From: an uncultured Bacteroidota bacterium
Lineage (GTDB): Bacteria > Bacteroidota > Bacteroidia > Chitinophagales > Saprospiraceae
Assembly: GCA_937872515.1 (NCBI GenBank)
Contig: CALMSX010000064.1
Span: 1-32,559, forward strand
DNA length: 32,559 nucleotides
Direction: 5' to 3'
Both the position numbers and the translations under genes were made by a program. Numbering within the stretch: the first letter of the stretch is position 1; every line of letters starts with the position of its first letter. Below the pieces are notes generated by a model. The model worked only from the letters and a program-made list of their open reading frames with translations. It was not told the origin of the DNA and did no database searches. Positions 23,290-32,559 of the stretch are shown one piece after another.

Positions 23290-24081
23290 ATGAGATGGCT
23301 CTTGATAATCATCGCGTTTATTACCTGGGGTGATCTGTTTTCACAAACCCCTTCTACCCGCCGCAGGTCTGGAAGATCAGCTGCAGCAAGGCCTATAGTC
23401 ACTAATGAAGAATGTGTTGCAGGGGGTTGTCCTTGCTGCATTTTTTTAAGCAGGCGCTCCGGAACGGTTTGTAAATCGGACCACAGTGAAATGGAAGAGG
23501 TGGAAACAAGTTGGGGAACCCAGGTGACAACTGTGGTGGGGGGAAAGACATTTAAAATATTTAATGCCAATGGGGCCACCGTAGCGAAAATTGAAGAAAT
23601 ATTGAGTGTATTGCCTCCGGCTTATCTGGATGCAGTACCCGGAAATTTTAGAATCGGCAATCCTAGGAATGGCAATAAAAATGTAACAGCAGAAGGAACG
23701 GTAGGAGGTGGCTCGCGCAGGTGTTTTGTCAAAAACATTGAATACGAATACATCATTCTCCATCCTGAAGTTTTCACCCGTAGATCGGAGGATCCTATAC
23801 TTACGATCCTGCATGAAATAGGACACTTTGTTGACCGGGAGTATGGCCTATCTCAAAGCCTGCTGTCAGAGCACAGTGATCATTTCAGAACTTACCTCGC
23901 TTCCTACCACGGCGATTCGCGGGGCAATGATGAGGTAATTGCCCAGGGCATAATGTATTATTTTAAAGGCACCTACTGGCCAAGAATGAGAAGAGGGGAG
24001 CCTGTTCCATTAAGAGCTACAACCCGTTTTCCCCAATGGCTCATGGACATCATTGTCAACGATATTAATTCTCGTTCATGA
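23290..24081 (+). CDS. Exported zinc metallopeptidase-like protein (HExxH)
   Basis: A 263-residue protein with a signal peptide (MRWLLIIIAFITWGDLFSQ). A basic stretch follows (STRRRSGRSAAARP), then a cysteine-rich patch (EECVAGGCPCC). The C-terminal half carries ILHEIGHFVDREYG, with the HEIGH zinc motif at 175-179, an Asp three residues on, and a downstream EVIAQGIMYYF whose Glu215 is a good third ligand, as in gluzincins. This pattern resembles the catalytic domain of anthrax-lethal-factor-like peptidases, though no family is certain. A secreted protease inside a surface-fibre operon could process the neighbouring fibre or giant protein. Its stop overlaps the next ATG (ATGA at 24078-24081), indicating translational coupling. 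Confidence 0.75.
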   Translation: MRWLLIIIAFITWGDLFSQTPSTRRRSGRSAAARPIVTNEECVAGGCPCCIFLSRRSGTVCKSDHSEMEEVETSWGTQVTTVVGGKTFKIFNANGATVAKIEEILSVLPPAYLDAVPGNFRIGNPRNGNKNVTAEGTVGGGSRRCFVKNIEYEYIILHPEVFTRRSEDPILTILHEIGHFVDREYGLSQSLLSEHSDHFRTYLASYHGDSRGNDEVIAQGIMYYFKGTYWPRMRRGEPVPLRATTRFPQWLMDIIVNDINSRS

Positions 24082-25799
24082 CCACTTTGAGAGGAGTGCT
24101 GTTTCTTTTCATATTTTTTCCGCTTTGCCTCCAGAGCCAGGACATCATGGCCTTTCGAAAAGGAAATCTTTTTAGGAAAAGTGCATCTTTCTCAATAGGA
24201 TACAATGCCAATACCCAATGGAGAGATACACTAAAAATTAACTCCAATTCCTTCGTCGCCTCATTAAGAGGAAATCTTGAATTGGCGGGCATCGCCCTAC
24301 CGGTTCACCTTACTTATAGAACGGGGCAGTTTTCTTCCGGCTTTGATAATCCTTTTGTCAGATTTGGTGTCAGCCCTTCTTATAAATGGGCCAGGCTGCA
24401 TCTAGGACATCGAAGCATGCAGTTTAGCAACTACTCGTTAAATGGCATTACATTTTTAGGAGCCGGACTCGAGCTCAACCCGGGCATTTTCAGACTGTCG
24501 GCTATGTATGGCAACATTCAGACCCCCAACTACAATCTCGATTCTCTGGCTTACTATGCCCATCTGGTCAGAGACTACAAAAGGAAGGCCCACGGCATCA
24601 AAATCGGTGTGGGTTCCAGTCGCAGATTTTTAGATGTTTATTATCTGAAAGTGAAAGACAGCTATGGAAACGATCCCTCTGCTGATATTTTTAAAACCCT
24701 GCTGCCTCCTGCAGAAAATCTCGTGCTGGGTAGCCGTCTGAGCATGCCCTTTATGAAATATTTTTTCCTGGAATTGAATGGTGATCTTTCTGCAGTAACC
24801 AACAACCAACTGGGAAGAACCGATACCCTCCAGGACAAAAGATCTCAGGATGTGATGCGGGTACTTCATCCTTACCTCACTACCAATGCAACTACCCGGG
24901 TTAATCTGGCCTACGATGCATCATTCAGGATGATGCAAAAAACGTTTGACCTGGGATTTAAATTTAAACACATCGATCCCAATTATTCCAGCTTTGGTAT
25001 GCACTACGTCATTGATGATGTTAGAAATTATACGGTCAACGGAGGTCTTCGACTATTTGATCAGAAATTCACTTTTCAGGGTAGTTATGGCATTCAGCTC
25101 AACAATGTAAAAAATGTGCGTAAAAATACCTCAACGCGCAACATCATGCACCTCAACGCAAGCATCCTACCCATCAAAAATGGGGGCTTGCAATTGATGT
25201 ATTCCAATTATTCCATCGATCAGACTCCGGGCTTTGCCATGGTCAATGATTCATTTAGACTCATTCAACAAACTGCCATTACGAGCATAACTCCGTTTTA
25301 TCGCATAAGTGGAAAAAAGAACCGGCAGCAATTTACCATCAACTACAATAGAAGTGCCATTACAGATGTGAGTCCGGTAGAAATAGAAAACAGGGATGGC
25401 AACATTACCACTATTTCAGGTAGCTGGTCCTATGATCATACGATTACTAAATGGGGTTATGGTCTTACCCTGATGAAGGCCAGCGAATCATTTAACCTTC
25501 GAAATACCGGTAGGTTGGGAGGCAATATTACGGTTAGAAAGAGGTGGGAAAAATCCAAACTATTTTTTTCCATCAATTCAGGATACTATTACCTCACCTG
25601 GAACGAAGATGGTGATGGCCACAGTGCTAATATTTCTTTTCAATCGGGTCTTGCGTTCAACAGATCCTCCAGCTTTCAGTTTACCACATCATGGTTAGAC
25701 AGGGCAACCATCAATGCAGTTAAATACAGAGAACTTCGTTGGTCGGTCAATTTGATTTATTCATTTTTTCAATCGGCAAAAGATGGTAAAAAGTCTTAA
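24078..25799 (+). CDS. Outer-membrane beta-barrel protein linked to the giant surface protein
   Basis: A 573-residue protein with a signal peptide (MTTLRGVLFLFIFFPLCLQSQ). The remainder is a regular series of amphipathic beta-strands with turns, for example GVSPSYKWARLHLGHRSMQFSNYSLNG, GAGLELNPGIFRLSAMYGNIQ and WGYGLTLMKASESFNL. It ends with the strand RELRWSVNLIYSFFQ, so a barrel of 20 or more strands is plausible. Barrels of this kind are, as I recall, encoded beside TANFOR-domain proteins in Bacteroidota, with unknown function. It starts within the metallopeptidase stop (ATGA) and overlaps the giant gene by 17 bp, so all three are coupled. A role as anchor or conduit for the giant protein is inference. 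No TonB plug is present. Confidence 0.8.
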   Translation: MTTLRGVLFLFIFFPLCLQSQDIMAFRKGNLFRKSASFSIGYNANTQWRDTLKINSNSFVASLRGNLELAGIALPVHLTYRTGQFSSGFDNPFVRFGVSPSYKWARLHLGHRSMQFSNYSLNGITFLGAGLELNPGIFRLSAMYGNIQTPNYNLDSLAYYAHLVRDYKRKAHGIKIGVGSSRRFLDVYYLKVKDSYGNDPSADIFKTLLPPAENLVLGSRLSMPFMKYFFLELNGDLSAVTNNQLGRTDTLQDKRSQDVMRVLHPYLTTNATTRVNLAYDASFRMMQKTFDLGFKFKHIDPNYSSFGMHYVIDDVRNYTVNGGLRLFDQKFTFQGSYGIQLNNVKNVRKNTSTRNIMHLNASILPIKNGGLQLMYSNYSIDQTPGFAMVNDSFRLIQQTAITSITPFYRISGKKNRQQFTINYNRSAITDVSPVEIENRDGNITTISGSWSYDHTITKWGYGLTLMKASESFNLRNTGRLGGNITVRKRWEKSKLFFSINSGYYYLTWNEDGDGHSANISFQSGLAFNRSSSFQFTTSWLDRATINAVKYRELRWSVNLIYSFFQSAKDGKKS

Positions 25800-28700
25800 A
25801 TACCTAGTTGCTATACTCTTTTTGGGTTTAAACTCAGCGTTCTCTGTTTTGAATGCGCAATTATCCATAAACACGGTTATCAATCCACCTTACCCAACGG
25901 ACCTGGATTACTATCTTGATGATTTATCTAATGTGTATATCAACATCACCAATACAACCGCTACTCCCTATAACTTCAGGTTTACAGCTACCATAACAGG
26001 GCCTGCTGGCATCGAGGCCAATATTCAATACCTGGGAGCACCCATAGCCATCAGTCCCGGCCAAACCTTACTTTTTACGGGCAATCAGATTTCTGAGTTG
26101 GGCAGTACTACCGGTGGCATCGAAAATACCAACAACCTCAGTGCAGAACAACTGGAAGCCATTTCGCTCAATCATGTTTTGCCCGAGGGAAACTATACAC
26201 TGTGCTTTTTTGCCTATAACGAAGCAGAACAGCTCATCTCTGATCCTTCATCGGGCTGTGCTAATTTTACGGTAACTTATATTGAGCGACCTCAAATTGT
26301 TATGCCCGAAAACGATGAAAATGTCAACTCCATTTTGAATGTGGTGTGGCAACACGACATCAGCGGCCTGAATCCAATGGATCGTGCCCGGATCCGGTAT
26401 CGCTTAAATCTGATTGATGCAACACTCAACGATTTGGGCTTTTACATTGATGAAATCTACGACCTCAATCTCTCCGGAACCTATCAGCAGGAGACCCCAA
26501 ATACGATGTTGAGCATCAATCCTTTTACCGATGTGCAATTGGTGGAAGGTCATGAGTATGTATGTTATGTAACTGCCTTTGATCCTGATGGCAGCCTTAT
26601 GTTTTTAGACAGGGGCAATAGCAACATTGTACACTTTTTCTTCCACCAGGAAGAGGAGGACAACGAAGAGGATCTGGCTTATACCTGTATTGAAGAAGAA
26701 GCTGAAACCCAAGACTGCGCCTCTCCTGTTTGCGATTTTTACTTTCCGTCTGATGGAGATACAATTCCCTATTCAGTCATGCCGCTCATCATCAAGTTTA
26801 ACCCTTACTGTGCCGATTATCAGCGATTGAACTATGAAGTGTCTCTGCGCAACAATGTTAGTTCCTCTGAAATTTACAACAGGAGCGATGATCTGCGATG
26901 GGGACCCGGCGGCCCGCTTCAGTACTTACTAGACAGAGGGGTAACGACTGCCAATGAAGAAAGAGCCAGCATGTTTATGGTCAATGACACCTGGCTGACC
27001 CCATCTTTTGAAAGGAGCAAGTCGTACACAGCCAATATTACAGCCAGCATGCGCAATCGATCAGGCAGTACCTTTAGTTACAACCTAAGCAACACCTTTG
27101 TAAGTGGCATGCCGAAGCCTGGATTGATGGTCCCCGAAAACCAGGATACCCTGCCACCGGGCGATGTAGTATTCAGGTGGGACAATGGAGCCCTGCCCTT
27201 AAACAGTTTTCCAGATGTATTTTACCTTTTGAGGATGCATGGAAGAACGATAGAAGATGCCGCTTATTACGGAGAAGTCAATGAAAGATGGGTCATGCAG
27301 GTATCCCGCACAAGAGATTTTAACAGAGATGACATTGTAATCGCTAATACTGAATCCATCAATGCTACCCATTTTAGCTCTGTAGAAGAATTGATGTCGG
27401 GTATTTACATTGTGAACGAAAAGACCCGCTCTTTTTCGGAAGAGGGCACCTATTATTACAGGGTAGTGTGGTTGAAGGACCCTGACGCTGATTTGACGGC
27501 CATGCAGGTAGGAGGCAGCAGTGATAAATTGTATATAACCAATGATGCCTTTTACCACAGCAGTAGCATCAGAGAGTTTACCATCGATGTAGAGTCTGAG
27601 CCAGTTGTTGAAGAAGAAAGTGATGAAGGTGAGTGTGCATCTCCATGTACCTTCCCTGCCATTACTAGCATTACACCCAGTGGAAGCATAACAGAAACGA
27701 GTACATTTACGGCAGCCGGTTTTACCATTGCCGTTGACCATCTGGAGGGTGCAGGCAGTGGTACAGGAACGGTAACTTTACCTTTTCTGAACAATGTCAA
27801 AATAAGAATAAGTTTTACCGGCATTCAAATCAATGCTTCCCGCCAGATGATCGCAGGCACCATTACGCCTGTTATCGAAACAGCCATTCCTATGAGCGAA
27901 CATATCTCTACACTGGGCAGGTTGCTAAGCATGGATGAAACAGCCGCAGATGCCATGGAGGCAGGACTGGAAACAGGAGGTAAATTGTTGAGCTTATTGT
28001 CATCCGGTTCAACTGTATCCTTACCCATTGGCATAGACAAAGAAATATCAGGAACTAAAATAATAATAGGGATTACTAATGTAAGAATTCTCAAAGATTC
28101 TGCCTCCATGGACATGGTGGTCAACATTAAAATTCCCAATCTGGAAGTTGTCAATGGCTTTGTTTCTTTGGGGGCACAGGCATGTATAACCACCAATGGC
28201 TTTGGCAATGATGTGCGTTTGTACCTGCCCCAGGACCAGGTACTCCCTATGGGAAATGGCAATGAGTTTAGAATCAAAGGAGCGGAAGGTGCATCAGATC
28301 CGCGTAATATCACTTCGGTGGAATGGGACTGCAATGGTTTCAGAGCGCTCAACCTGGTGGGTGCAGTAAGGTTTACCAGAGATTGGATGCTTCCGGAAAG
28401 TGCAAGTGGACAAATTTTACCAACAGGCAATGTTGAAGCTCGTTTTGGTGGTAGGTTCGTCAATGGTGGCCATGTCATGGTTAGGATTGACATGGATGCC
28501 TTTCAACTTCCCGGAGCTGAAGGCTGGGGCTTTCAACCCGGACACAATGTATGGATAGATATTTCTGATTTAGAAAATCCAACGGGTTTTGACACGGCTT
28601 TACCAGCCCATTACGAACATGCATCCATTTCAGAGGATAGCATGCGAAATACCTGGAAGGGTTTTTTTATGGAAGAACTTTCGGTAAGAACTCCCGAAAG

Positions 28701-31700
28701 ATTGCAGGGACCTGATCGCAATCGCCTGACGTTTGCTTTAAGAAACATGTTTATTGACAACACCGGTATCACCTTTAGTGCGAGAGCAGAAAATGTATTG
28801 CGCTGGGATGGTGATGGCAATTTCAATGGCTGGGCTGTTTCACTGGATACCATTTATTTTGACATCCTGCAAAACAACTTCCGCAGAGCAGGCTTCAATG
28901 GTAAAATTGGTTTGCCCATTGCTGAAGAAACACAGTACCTGTTATATCAGGCCGAATTACAGCATCGTAGAGATTCTTTTAATTTTGTAATGTCTGTAAG
29001 ACCCGTTGACAACATAAGAATTCCGATCTCGATGGCGCAGGCAGTCATCAGAAATGACAGTTACATTAGGGCATCATTAGGAAGTGAAAATTTTATCGAA
29101 GCCAACCTTTGCGCCAGCCTGGGCATTGGAAATAGTAATCTGCCTTCGGGCCAGACCATGCCTTCATCCGTACGTTTGCCACAGATCGTCATTGAAAACC
29201 TTAGACTCAATTCAGAGACCGGTTTTGATACCACAGATTTTGCTTTTTCGCTCACCGGTATGGAGGGTATGTCACGCGGACCATCATCGGGAGGGGGAGG
29301 CCACCACTATGAAGATGAAATGTATCCCGATTGGATGGTACTTAGTGAAGAGAGTGAATCTACCATGTCTGGCTTTCCCATTGGACTGGATCATTTTAGT
29401 TTTTCGAATGACAGGATCACCATTCAGCCCCGCCTAACCCTAACAGGTGGTGATGGAGGTTTTTCAGCAGCAGCCAAAATTTCTTTGTTGGTCGACATGG
29501 ATTTGATGACATCTCCGCAGCGTTTTGATCTCACCGGGGTAAACCTGGACCGTATCGATCTCGATATTGAAGCCTCTGACATAAAACTATCCGGGTATCT
29601 GGAATTTTACAAAACCGCCATTGATGAGGGTGTAAGAGGAGGACTAACCCTGGAAATGAAATTGGGAGTAGATGTGGGAATCGACATCAATGCTGATTTT
29701 GGCTGCAGAAAACAGGCAGGTGCCCTGGTGTACAATACCGCAGAGTGGTACTCTTATTTTTATGTAGACGGTACCGTCGTTTTATCTCCGGGTATTACCC
29801 TTTTCTCCGGTGTGTCTCTATATGGATTGGGTGGTGGTTTTTATCATCACATGCGCATGACCAATGATCTGCCTTCGGGTTCAACCGTGATGGCAGCTGC
29901 CGGAGGACCAAGAGCCCCTTCTGGTGTTCGCTATGAGCCTTATTTTGATACCGACCTCGGCTTAAAATTTAAAGTCATCCTTGGCTCTAATGACAATGGA
30001 AAAGCTTACAACCTCGATGTTCAATTGTTGGCAGAATTTAGCTTCAGACACGGACTTACGCTGCTTGACTTAAAAGGATCATTCCGCGTAATGACAGATG
30101 GTATTTCGGTATCAACAGTGGGAAGGGCAGGAAACAGCCCGGTTGCCGGTTATGTTGGCATGACCCTCAATCTTCCACCTGGCGGCCCTGTTACTTTTAA
30201 CGGTCAGTTTTTTGTAAAAGTGAAAGTGCCTTATGACTTCCCTGTATTGACCGGCTTGGGCACTATTCCCAATCCTCCTCCCGGGTGGACCGCTGAAAAT
30301 GCCATGGTTTGGGCCAACTTTTATGCGGGCCCCGATAAGTGGTACTTCCATATGGGCAATCCAACCAATAGATGCGGAGTAAGATTGGGACTGGGTGATA
30401 TTGAATTGATGCGGGTCACCAATTATATGATGATTGGCCACGACATACCGGTTACCATGCCGGAACCAGATGCAGAATTTGTGAGAATTTTTGAAAGGGG
30501 TTTAGGCTCAGAATCTGATTTTACCAGTCTCGACGGCGATGTGAATTCGGTGATGGAAGGACAGCCAAGACCACCTCTTCCTTTGGGAACAGGCTTTGCT
30601 TTCGGGATGTCAATGGCCATGAGTACCGGAGACATAGAATTTTTCCCATTCTTTTTTAACCTGGGAGCCGTGATGGGATGTGATATTAATGTAACGCACG
30701 CCACCCCCGAAACAGATCGCAGATGTGCAGGGTCAGACAGGGTTCCGGGCATCGATGGTTGGTATGCTACCGGCCAGTTTTATGCAGGCATTGAAGGTGC
30801 ATTTGGAATCAAAGTCAATCTTTTTGTCACAGAAATTAAGGCCACCATTTTTGAAGCCAGTGCCGCAATGATTTTAAAAGGAGGTCTGCCCAATCCGGAG
30901 TGGGTTTCGGGCAGGGGTAGTTTTTACTACAACGTTTGTGATGGGTTGGCAGAAGGCAGGTGCAGTTTTGTATTTGAAGCAGGCACCGTATGTTTGCCTG
31001 TGACCGGAAATCCCTTTGCAGGCTTCAATCTGATCCAGGATGTACAACCCGCAAATGGGGCTACCGATGTATCCGTATATACCAATGCATCCGCAGCATT
31101 TTCAATGGAAATGAACCGGGTCTTTGAAATTGAAGAATATGTTTCTTCTACAGATCCTCCGGTTATCAGAAGATTACAACCATACATGTATGCTTTTGAA
31201 CTTAAAAAATCGGGTAGTTCTGCAATTTTACCTGGCAACGGTAATTGGATAGAAGAAAATCGTGTATACGATTTTGCACCCATCAATGTATTGCAGGCCA
31301 ACTCGCTGCACACGATCAGGGTAGAAGCCAGAATCCGGGAAAACGGTCGCGATCTCACTACAGCCGGCCGGCTTTTCAGAGAAGAGCGAATCCATGAATT
31401 TACCACGGGCAACGAACCTGATAGGATTTTGGACGAAAACCTGTCCTTTACTTACCCCTACATCCGCCAACAGCATTTTTTAAAGGGAGAACACAGAGCC
31501 AATGAGGGATATGTTAGGTGCAAAAGGGCCAATAATGGATTTTTTGCCGAGGGTGATGTAAGCAGTGTGGTCACTACTTTTTATGCGCGATTTACCGATG
31601 AAGATAATCAATCTTTCCAAACACCCGTGCGCATTATGAGGGGACAAATTGGTGCCATTTTTCAAACGAATCAATTGGTGAATGAAAAACTTTATTGTGT

Positions 31701-32559
31701 TCAAATCATACGCAAAGACACACCCATACCTGGGGCGGCCTCTTCAGGCACTAATCCAATGTTATCTGCTGCGGTGACCAGCACCGTGATGGTACCTTCT
31801 CGCATCATTACTTCCTTACAAATAATCAATTTTTCAGCGGTTGTGGGGAGTAATACCATTAATTCCAACCAATACAAGAGGATCAACCTCCCAGGGGGTA
31901 GAGTCAATCAATACGAAAGAGAAATTTATTCTTATTATTTTAAAACCTCAAAATTCAATCGTTTAACTGAAAAAATCCAGGCAGAACAACCAGACTGGAC
32001 ATTTAGTAAAATCAACTTTGGCTATGAGCTGGGCAAGATAGAAAAAAACATGGATGAGAGTTTTGAATGGGTAGATGCTGAATCTTTTAAAGTAGTACCT
32101 CAATCCAATAAAACCTTCACACCCAGATTAAAATTTTTCCTTCAACCTATTCCAGAAAGCCTGGATGGTTCAACGGCTACCACACCTATACCCATCAATA
32201 GTTATCTCCGGGAAATAGCAAACAGACGTATTACCCAAAATTATAGTCGTATGATGTTGGAAAGAGCAGACATCATCAGACGAACAGGCAATTCCAATCC
32301 GGGATCATCGGTACTCTGTCCTAATTTTATGCCCATCAGTGGTTTCAACCTCTACGATAGCAGTACCGGTTTTGCCAGCAATTCTTTTAGAAGAGCTCCA
32401 CTTACACAAGATCAGATTAATTCTGCCTTTTCCTCTTACGTTGGTGTAGGGGTACCCGGAGCAATTGGGAATATGCCTTCATTTGCCGGGACACCCATCA
32501 TGGGCATGGCTTCTTTTGTTGCAGGGAGAACCAAAACAATTTTAAGGTATGAACCTACA
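25783..32559 (+). CDS. Giant secreted surface protein with N-terminal TANFOR-like domain (3' end outside window)
   Basis: The frame is open from the ATG at 25783 to the last base: 2,259 codons without a stop. The signal peptide is about 1-25 (MVKSLKYLVAILFLGLNSAFSVLNAQ). Residues 26-168 resemble the TANFOR domain (INPPYPTDLDYYLDDLSNVY, ITNTT, PEGNYTLCFFAYN). FN3-like units follow, opening IVMPENDENVN, FYFPSDGDTIP and LMVPENQDTLP (about 170-605), with an acidic linker near 288. A long beta-rich middle follows. A Big_5-like Ig domain (QPANGATDVSVYTNASAAFSMEMNR) lies near 1755. This architecture suggests a cell-surface adhesin or scaffold exported with its neighbouring barrel. The gene overlaps the barrel gene by 17 bp. 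The C-terminus, which might carry a sorting domain, is not visible. Confidence 0.85.
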   Translation, partial: MVKSLKYLVAILFLGLNSAFSVLNAQLSINTVINPPYPTDLDYYLDDLSNVYINITNTTATPYNFRFTATITGPAGIEANIQYLGAPIAISPGQTLLFTGNQISELGSTTGGIENTNNLSAEQLEAISLNHVLPEGNYTLCFFAYNEAEQLISDPSSGCANFTVTYIERPQIVMPENDENVNSILNVVWQHDISGLNPMDRARIRYRLNLIDATLNDLGFYIDEIYDLNLSGTYQQETPNTMLSINPFTDVQLVEGHEYVCYVTAFDPDGSLMFLDRGNSNIVHFFFHQEEEDNEEDLAYTCIEEEAETQDCASPVCDFYFPSDGDTIPYSVMPLIIKFNPYCADYQRLNYEVSLRNNVSSSEIYNRSDDLRWGPGGPLQYLLDRGVTTANEERASMFMVNDTWLTPSFERSKSYTANITASMRNRSGSTFSYNLSNTFVSGMPKPGLMVPENQDTLPPGDVVFRWDNGALPLNSFPDVFYLLRMHGRTIEDAAYYGEVNERWVMQVSRTRDFNRDDIVIANTESINATHFSSVEELMSGIYIVNEKTRSFSEEGTYYYRVVWLKDPDADLTAMQVGGSSDKLYITNDAFYHSSSIREFTIDVESEPVVEEESDEGECASPCTFPAITSITPSGSITETSTFTAAGFTIAVDHLEGAGSGTGTVTLPFLNNVKIRISFTGIQINASRQMIAGTITPVIETAIPMSEHISTLGRLLSMDETAADAMEAGLETGGKLLSLLSSGSTVSLPIGIDKEISGTKIIIGITNVRILKDSASMDMVVNIKIPNLEVVNGFVSLGAQACITTNGFGNDVRLYLPQDQVLPMGNGNEFRIKGAEGASDPRNITSVEWDCNGFRALNLVGAVRFTRDWMLPESASGQILPTGNVEARFGGRFVNGGHVMVRIDMDAFQLPGAEGWGFQPGHNVWIDISDLENPTGFDTALPAHYEHASISEDSMRNTWKGFFMEELSVRTPERLQGPDRNRLTFALRNMFIDNTGITFSARAENVLRWDGDGNFNGWAVSLDTIYFDILQNNFRRAGFNGKIGLPIAEETQYLLYQAELQHRRDSFNFVMSVRPVDNIRIPISMAQAVIRNDSYIRASLGSENFIEANLCASLGIGNSNLPSGQTMPSSVRLPQIVIENLRLNSETGFDTTDFAFSLTGMEGMSRGPSSGGGGHHYEDEMYPDWMVLSEESESTMSGFPIGLDHFSFSNDRITIQPRLTLTGGDGGFSAAAKISLLVDMDLMTSPQRFDLTGVNLDRIDLDIEASDIKLSGYLEFYKTAIDEGVRGGLTLEMKLGVDVGIDINADFGCRKQAGALVYNTAEWYSYFYVDGTVVLSPGITLFSGVSLYGLGGGFYHHMRMTNDLPSGSTVMAAAGGPRAPSGVRYEPYFDTDLGLKFKVILGSNDNGKAYNLDVQLLAEFSFRHGLTLLDLKGSFRVMTDGISVSTVGRAGNSPVAGYVGMTLNLPPGGPVTFNGQFFVKVKVPYDFPVLTGLGTIPNPPPGWTAENAMVWANFYAGPDKWYFHMGNPTNRCGVRLGLGDIELMRVTNYMMIGHDIPVTMPEPDAEFVRIFERGLGSESDFTSLDGDVNSVMEGQPRPPLPLGTGFAFGMSMAMSTGDIEFFPFFFNLGAVMGCDINVTHATPETDRRCAGSDRVPGIDGWYATGQFYAGIEGAFGIKVNLFVTEIKATIFEASAAMILKGGLPNPEWVSGRGSFYYNVCDGLAEGRCSFVFEAGTVCLPVTGNPFAGFNLIQDVQPANGATDVSVYTNASAAFSMEMNRVFEIEEYVSSTDPPVIRRLQPYMYAFELKKSGSSAILPGNGNWIEENRVYDFAPINVLQANSLHTIRVEARIRENGRDLTTAGRLFREERIHEFTTGNEPDRILDENLSFTYPYIRQQHFLKGEHRANEGYVRCKRANNGFFAEGDVSSVVTTFYARFTDEDNQSFQTPVRIMRGQIGAIFQTNQLVNEKLYCVQIIRKDTPIPGAASSGTNPMLSAAVTSTVMVPSRIITSLQIINFSAVVGSNTINSNQYKRINLPGGRVNQYEREIYSYYFKTSKFNRLTEKIQAEQPDWTFSKINFGYELGKIEKNMDESFEWVDAESFKVVPQSNKTFTPRLKFFLQPIPESLDGSTATTPIPINSYLREIANRRITQNYSRMMLERADIIRRTGNSNPGSSVLCPNFMPISGFNLYDSSTGFASNSFRRAPLTQDQINSAFSSYVGVGVPGAIGNMPSFAGTPIMGMASFVAGRTKTILRYEPT

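Noticed and set aside
27825..28493. 222-codon minus-strand frame inside the giant gene
   Set aside because: It lies wholly opposite a continuous coding frame with consistent protein features. A long antisense frame is expected by chance in a gene of this size.

Overview
The window looks like a chromosomal segment of a Bacteroidota bacterium, most likely from the Saprospiraceae or a relative. I infer this from recognised protein families, with no database search. The signs are: a type IX secretion (T9SS) C-terminal sorting domain; a TANFOR-type giant surface protein beside an outer-membrane barrel; a TonB receptor with a carboxypeptidase-like N-terminal domain; promoters of the form TAnnTTTG; almost no Shine-Dalgarno sequences; and AT-rich intergenic DNA carrying GC-rich repeat arrays.

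Layout. 1-2095: a truncated and an apparently intact Y1/RAYT-type transposase, both on the minus strand, with REP-like palindromes between them; a small membrane protein; and a block of short hairpin repeats. 2096-3490: a helical protein of unknown function. 3491-3906: a heptamer repeat array in a convergent gap. 3907-8255 (minus): a tightly packed two-gene unit made of a membrane protein with a C-terminal trypsin-like protease domain and an exported protein with a beta-rich C-terminus. 8602-9049: a second heptamer array, an intrinsic terminator and rpsU. 9217-13126: a likely metal-responsive cluster of ECF sigma factor, a short anti-sigma-like protein, a Cys/His-rich exported protein and an HMA-TonB receptor. 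13127-13803: a non-coding island with hairpin repeats, two heptamer arrays, three hairpins and two minus-strand terminators. 13804-17901 (minus): an SRPBCC/GyrI-like protein and a large secreted glycoside-hydrolase-like protein with a PKD domain. 18348-20823: a lipoprotein and a zinc phospholipase C/P1-nuclease-like protein. 20966-32559: a five-gene surface operon, whose last gene runs off the window.

The most interesting parts are the surface operon, the membrane-tethered protease pair, and the two families of intergenic repeats. The surface operon combines a T9SS cargo, a collagen-like fibre with a self-cleaving S74 trimerisation domain, an HExxH metallopeptidase, an outer-membrane barrel, and a TANFOR-like protein of more than 2,250 residues; its spacings are 3 bp, 5 bp, a 4-bp overlap and a 17-bp overlap. 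One repeat family consists of tandem 7-bp units that sit at gene 3' ends, the other of about 30-bp hairpins with a conserved tail.
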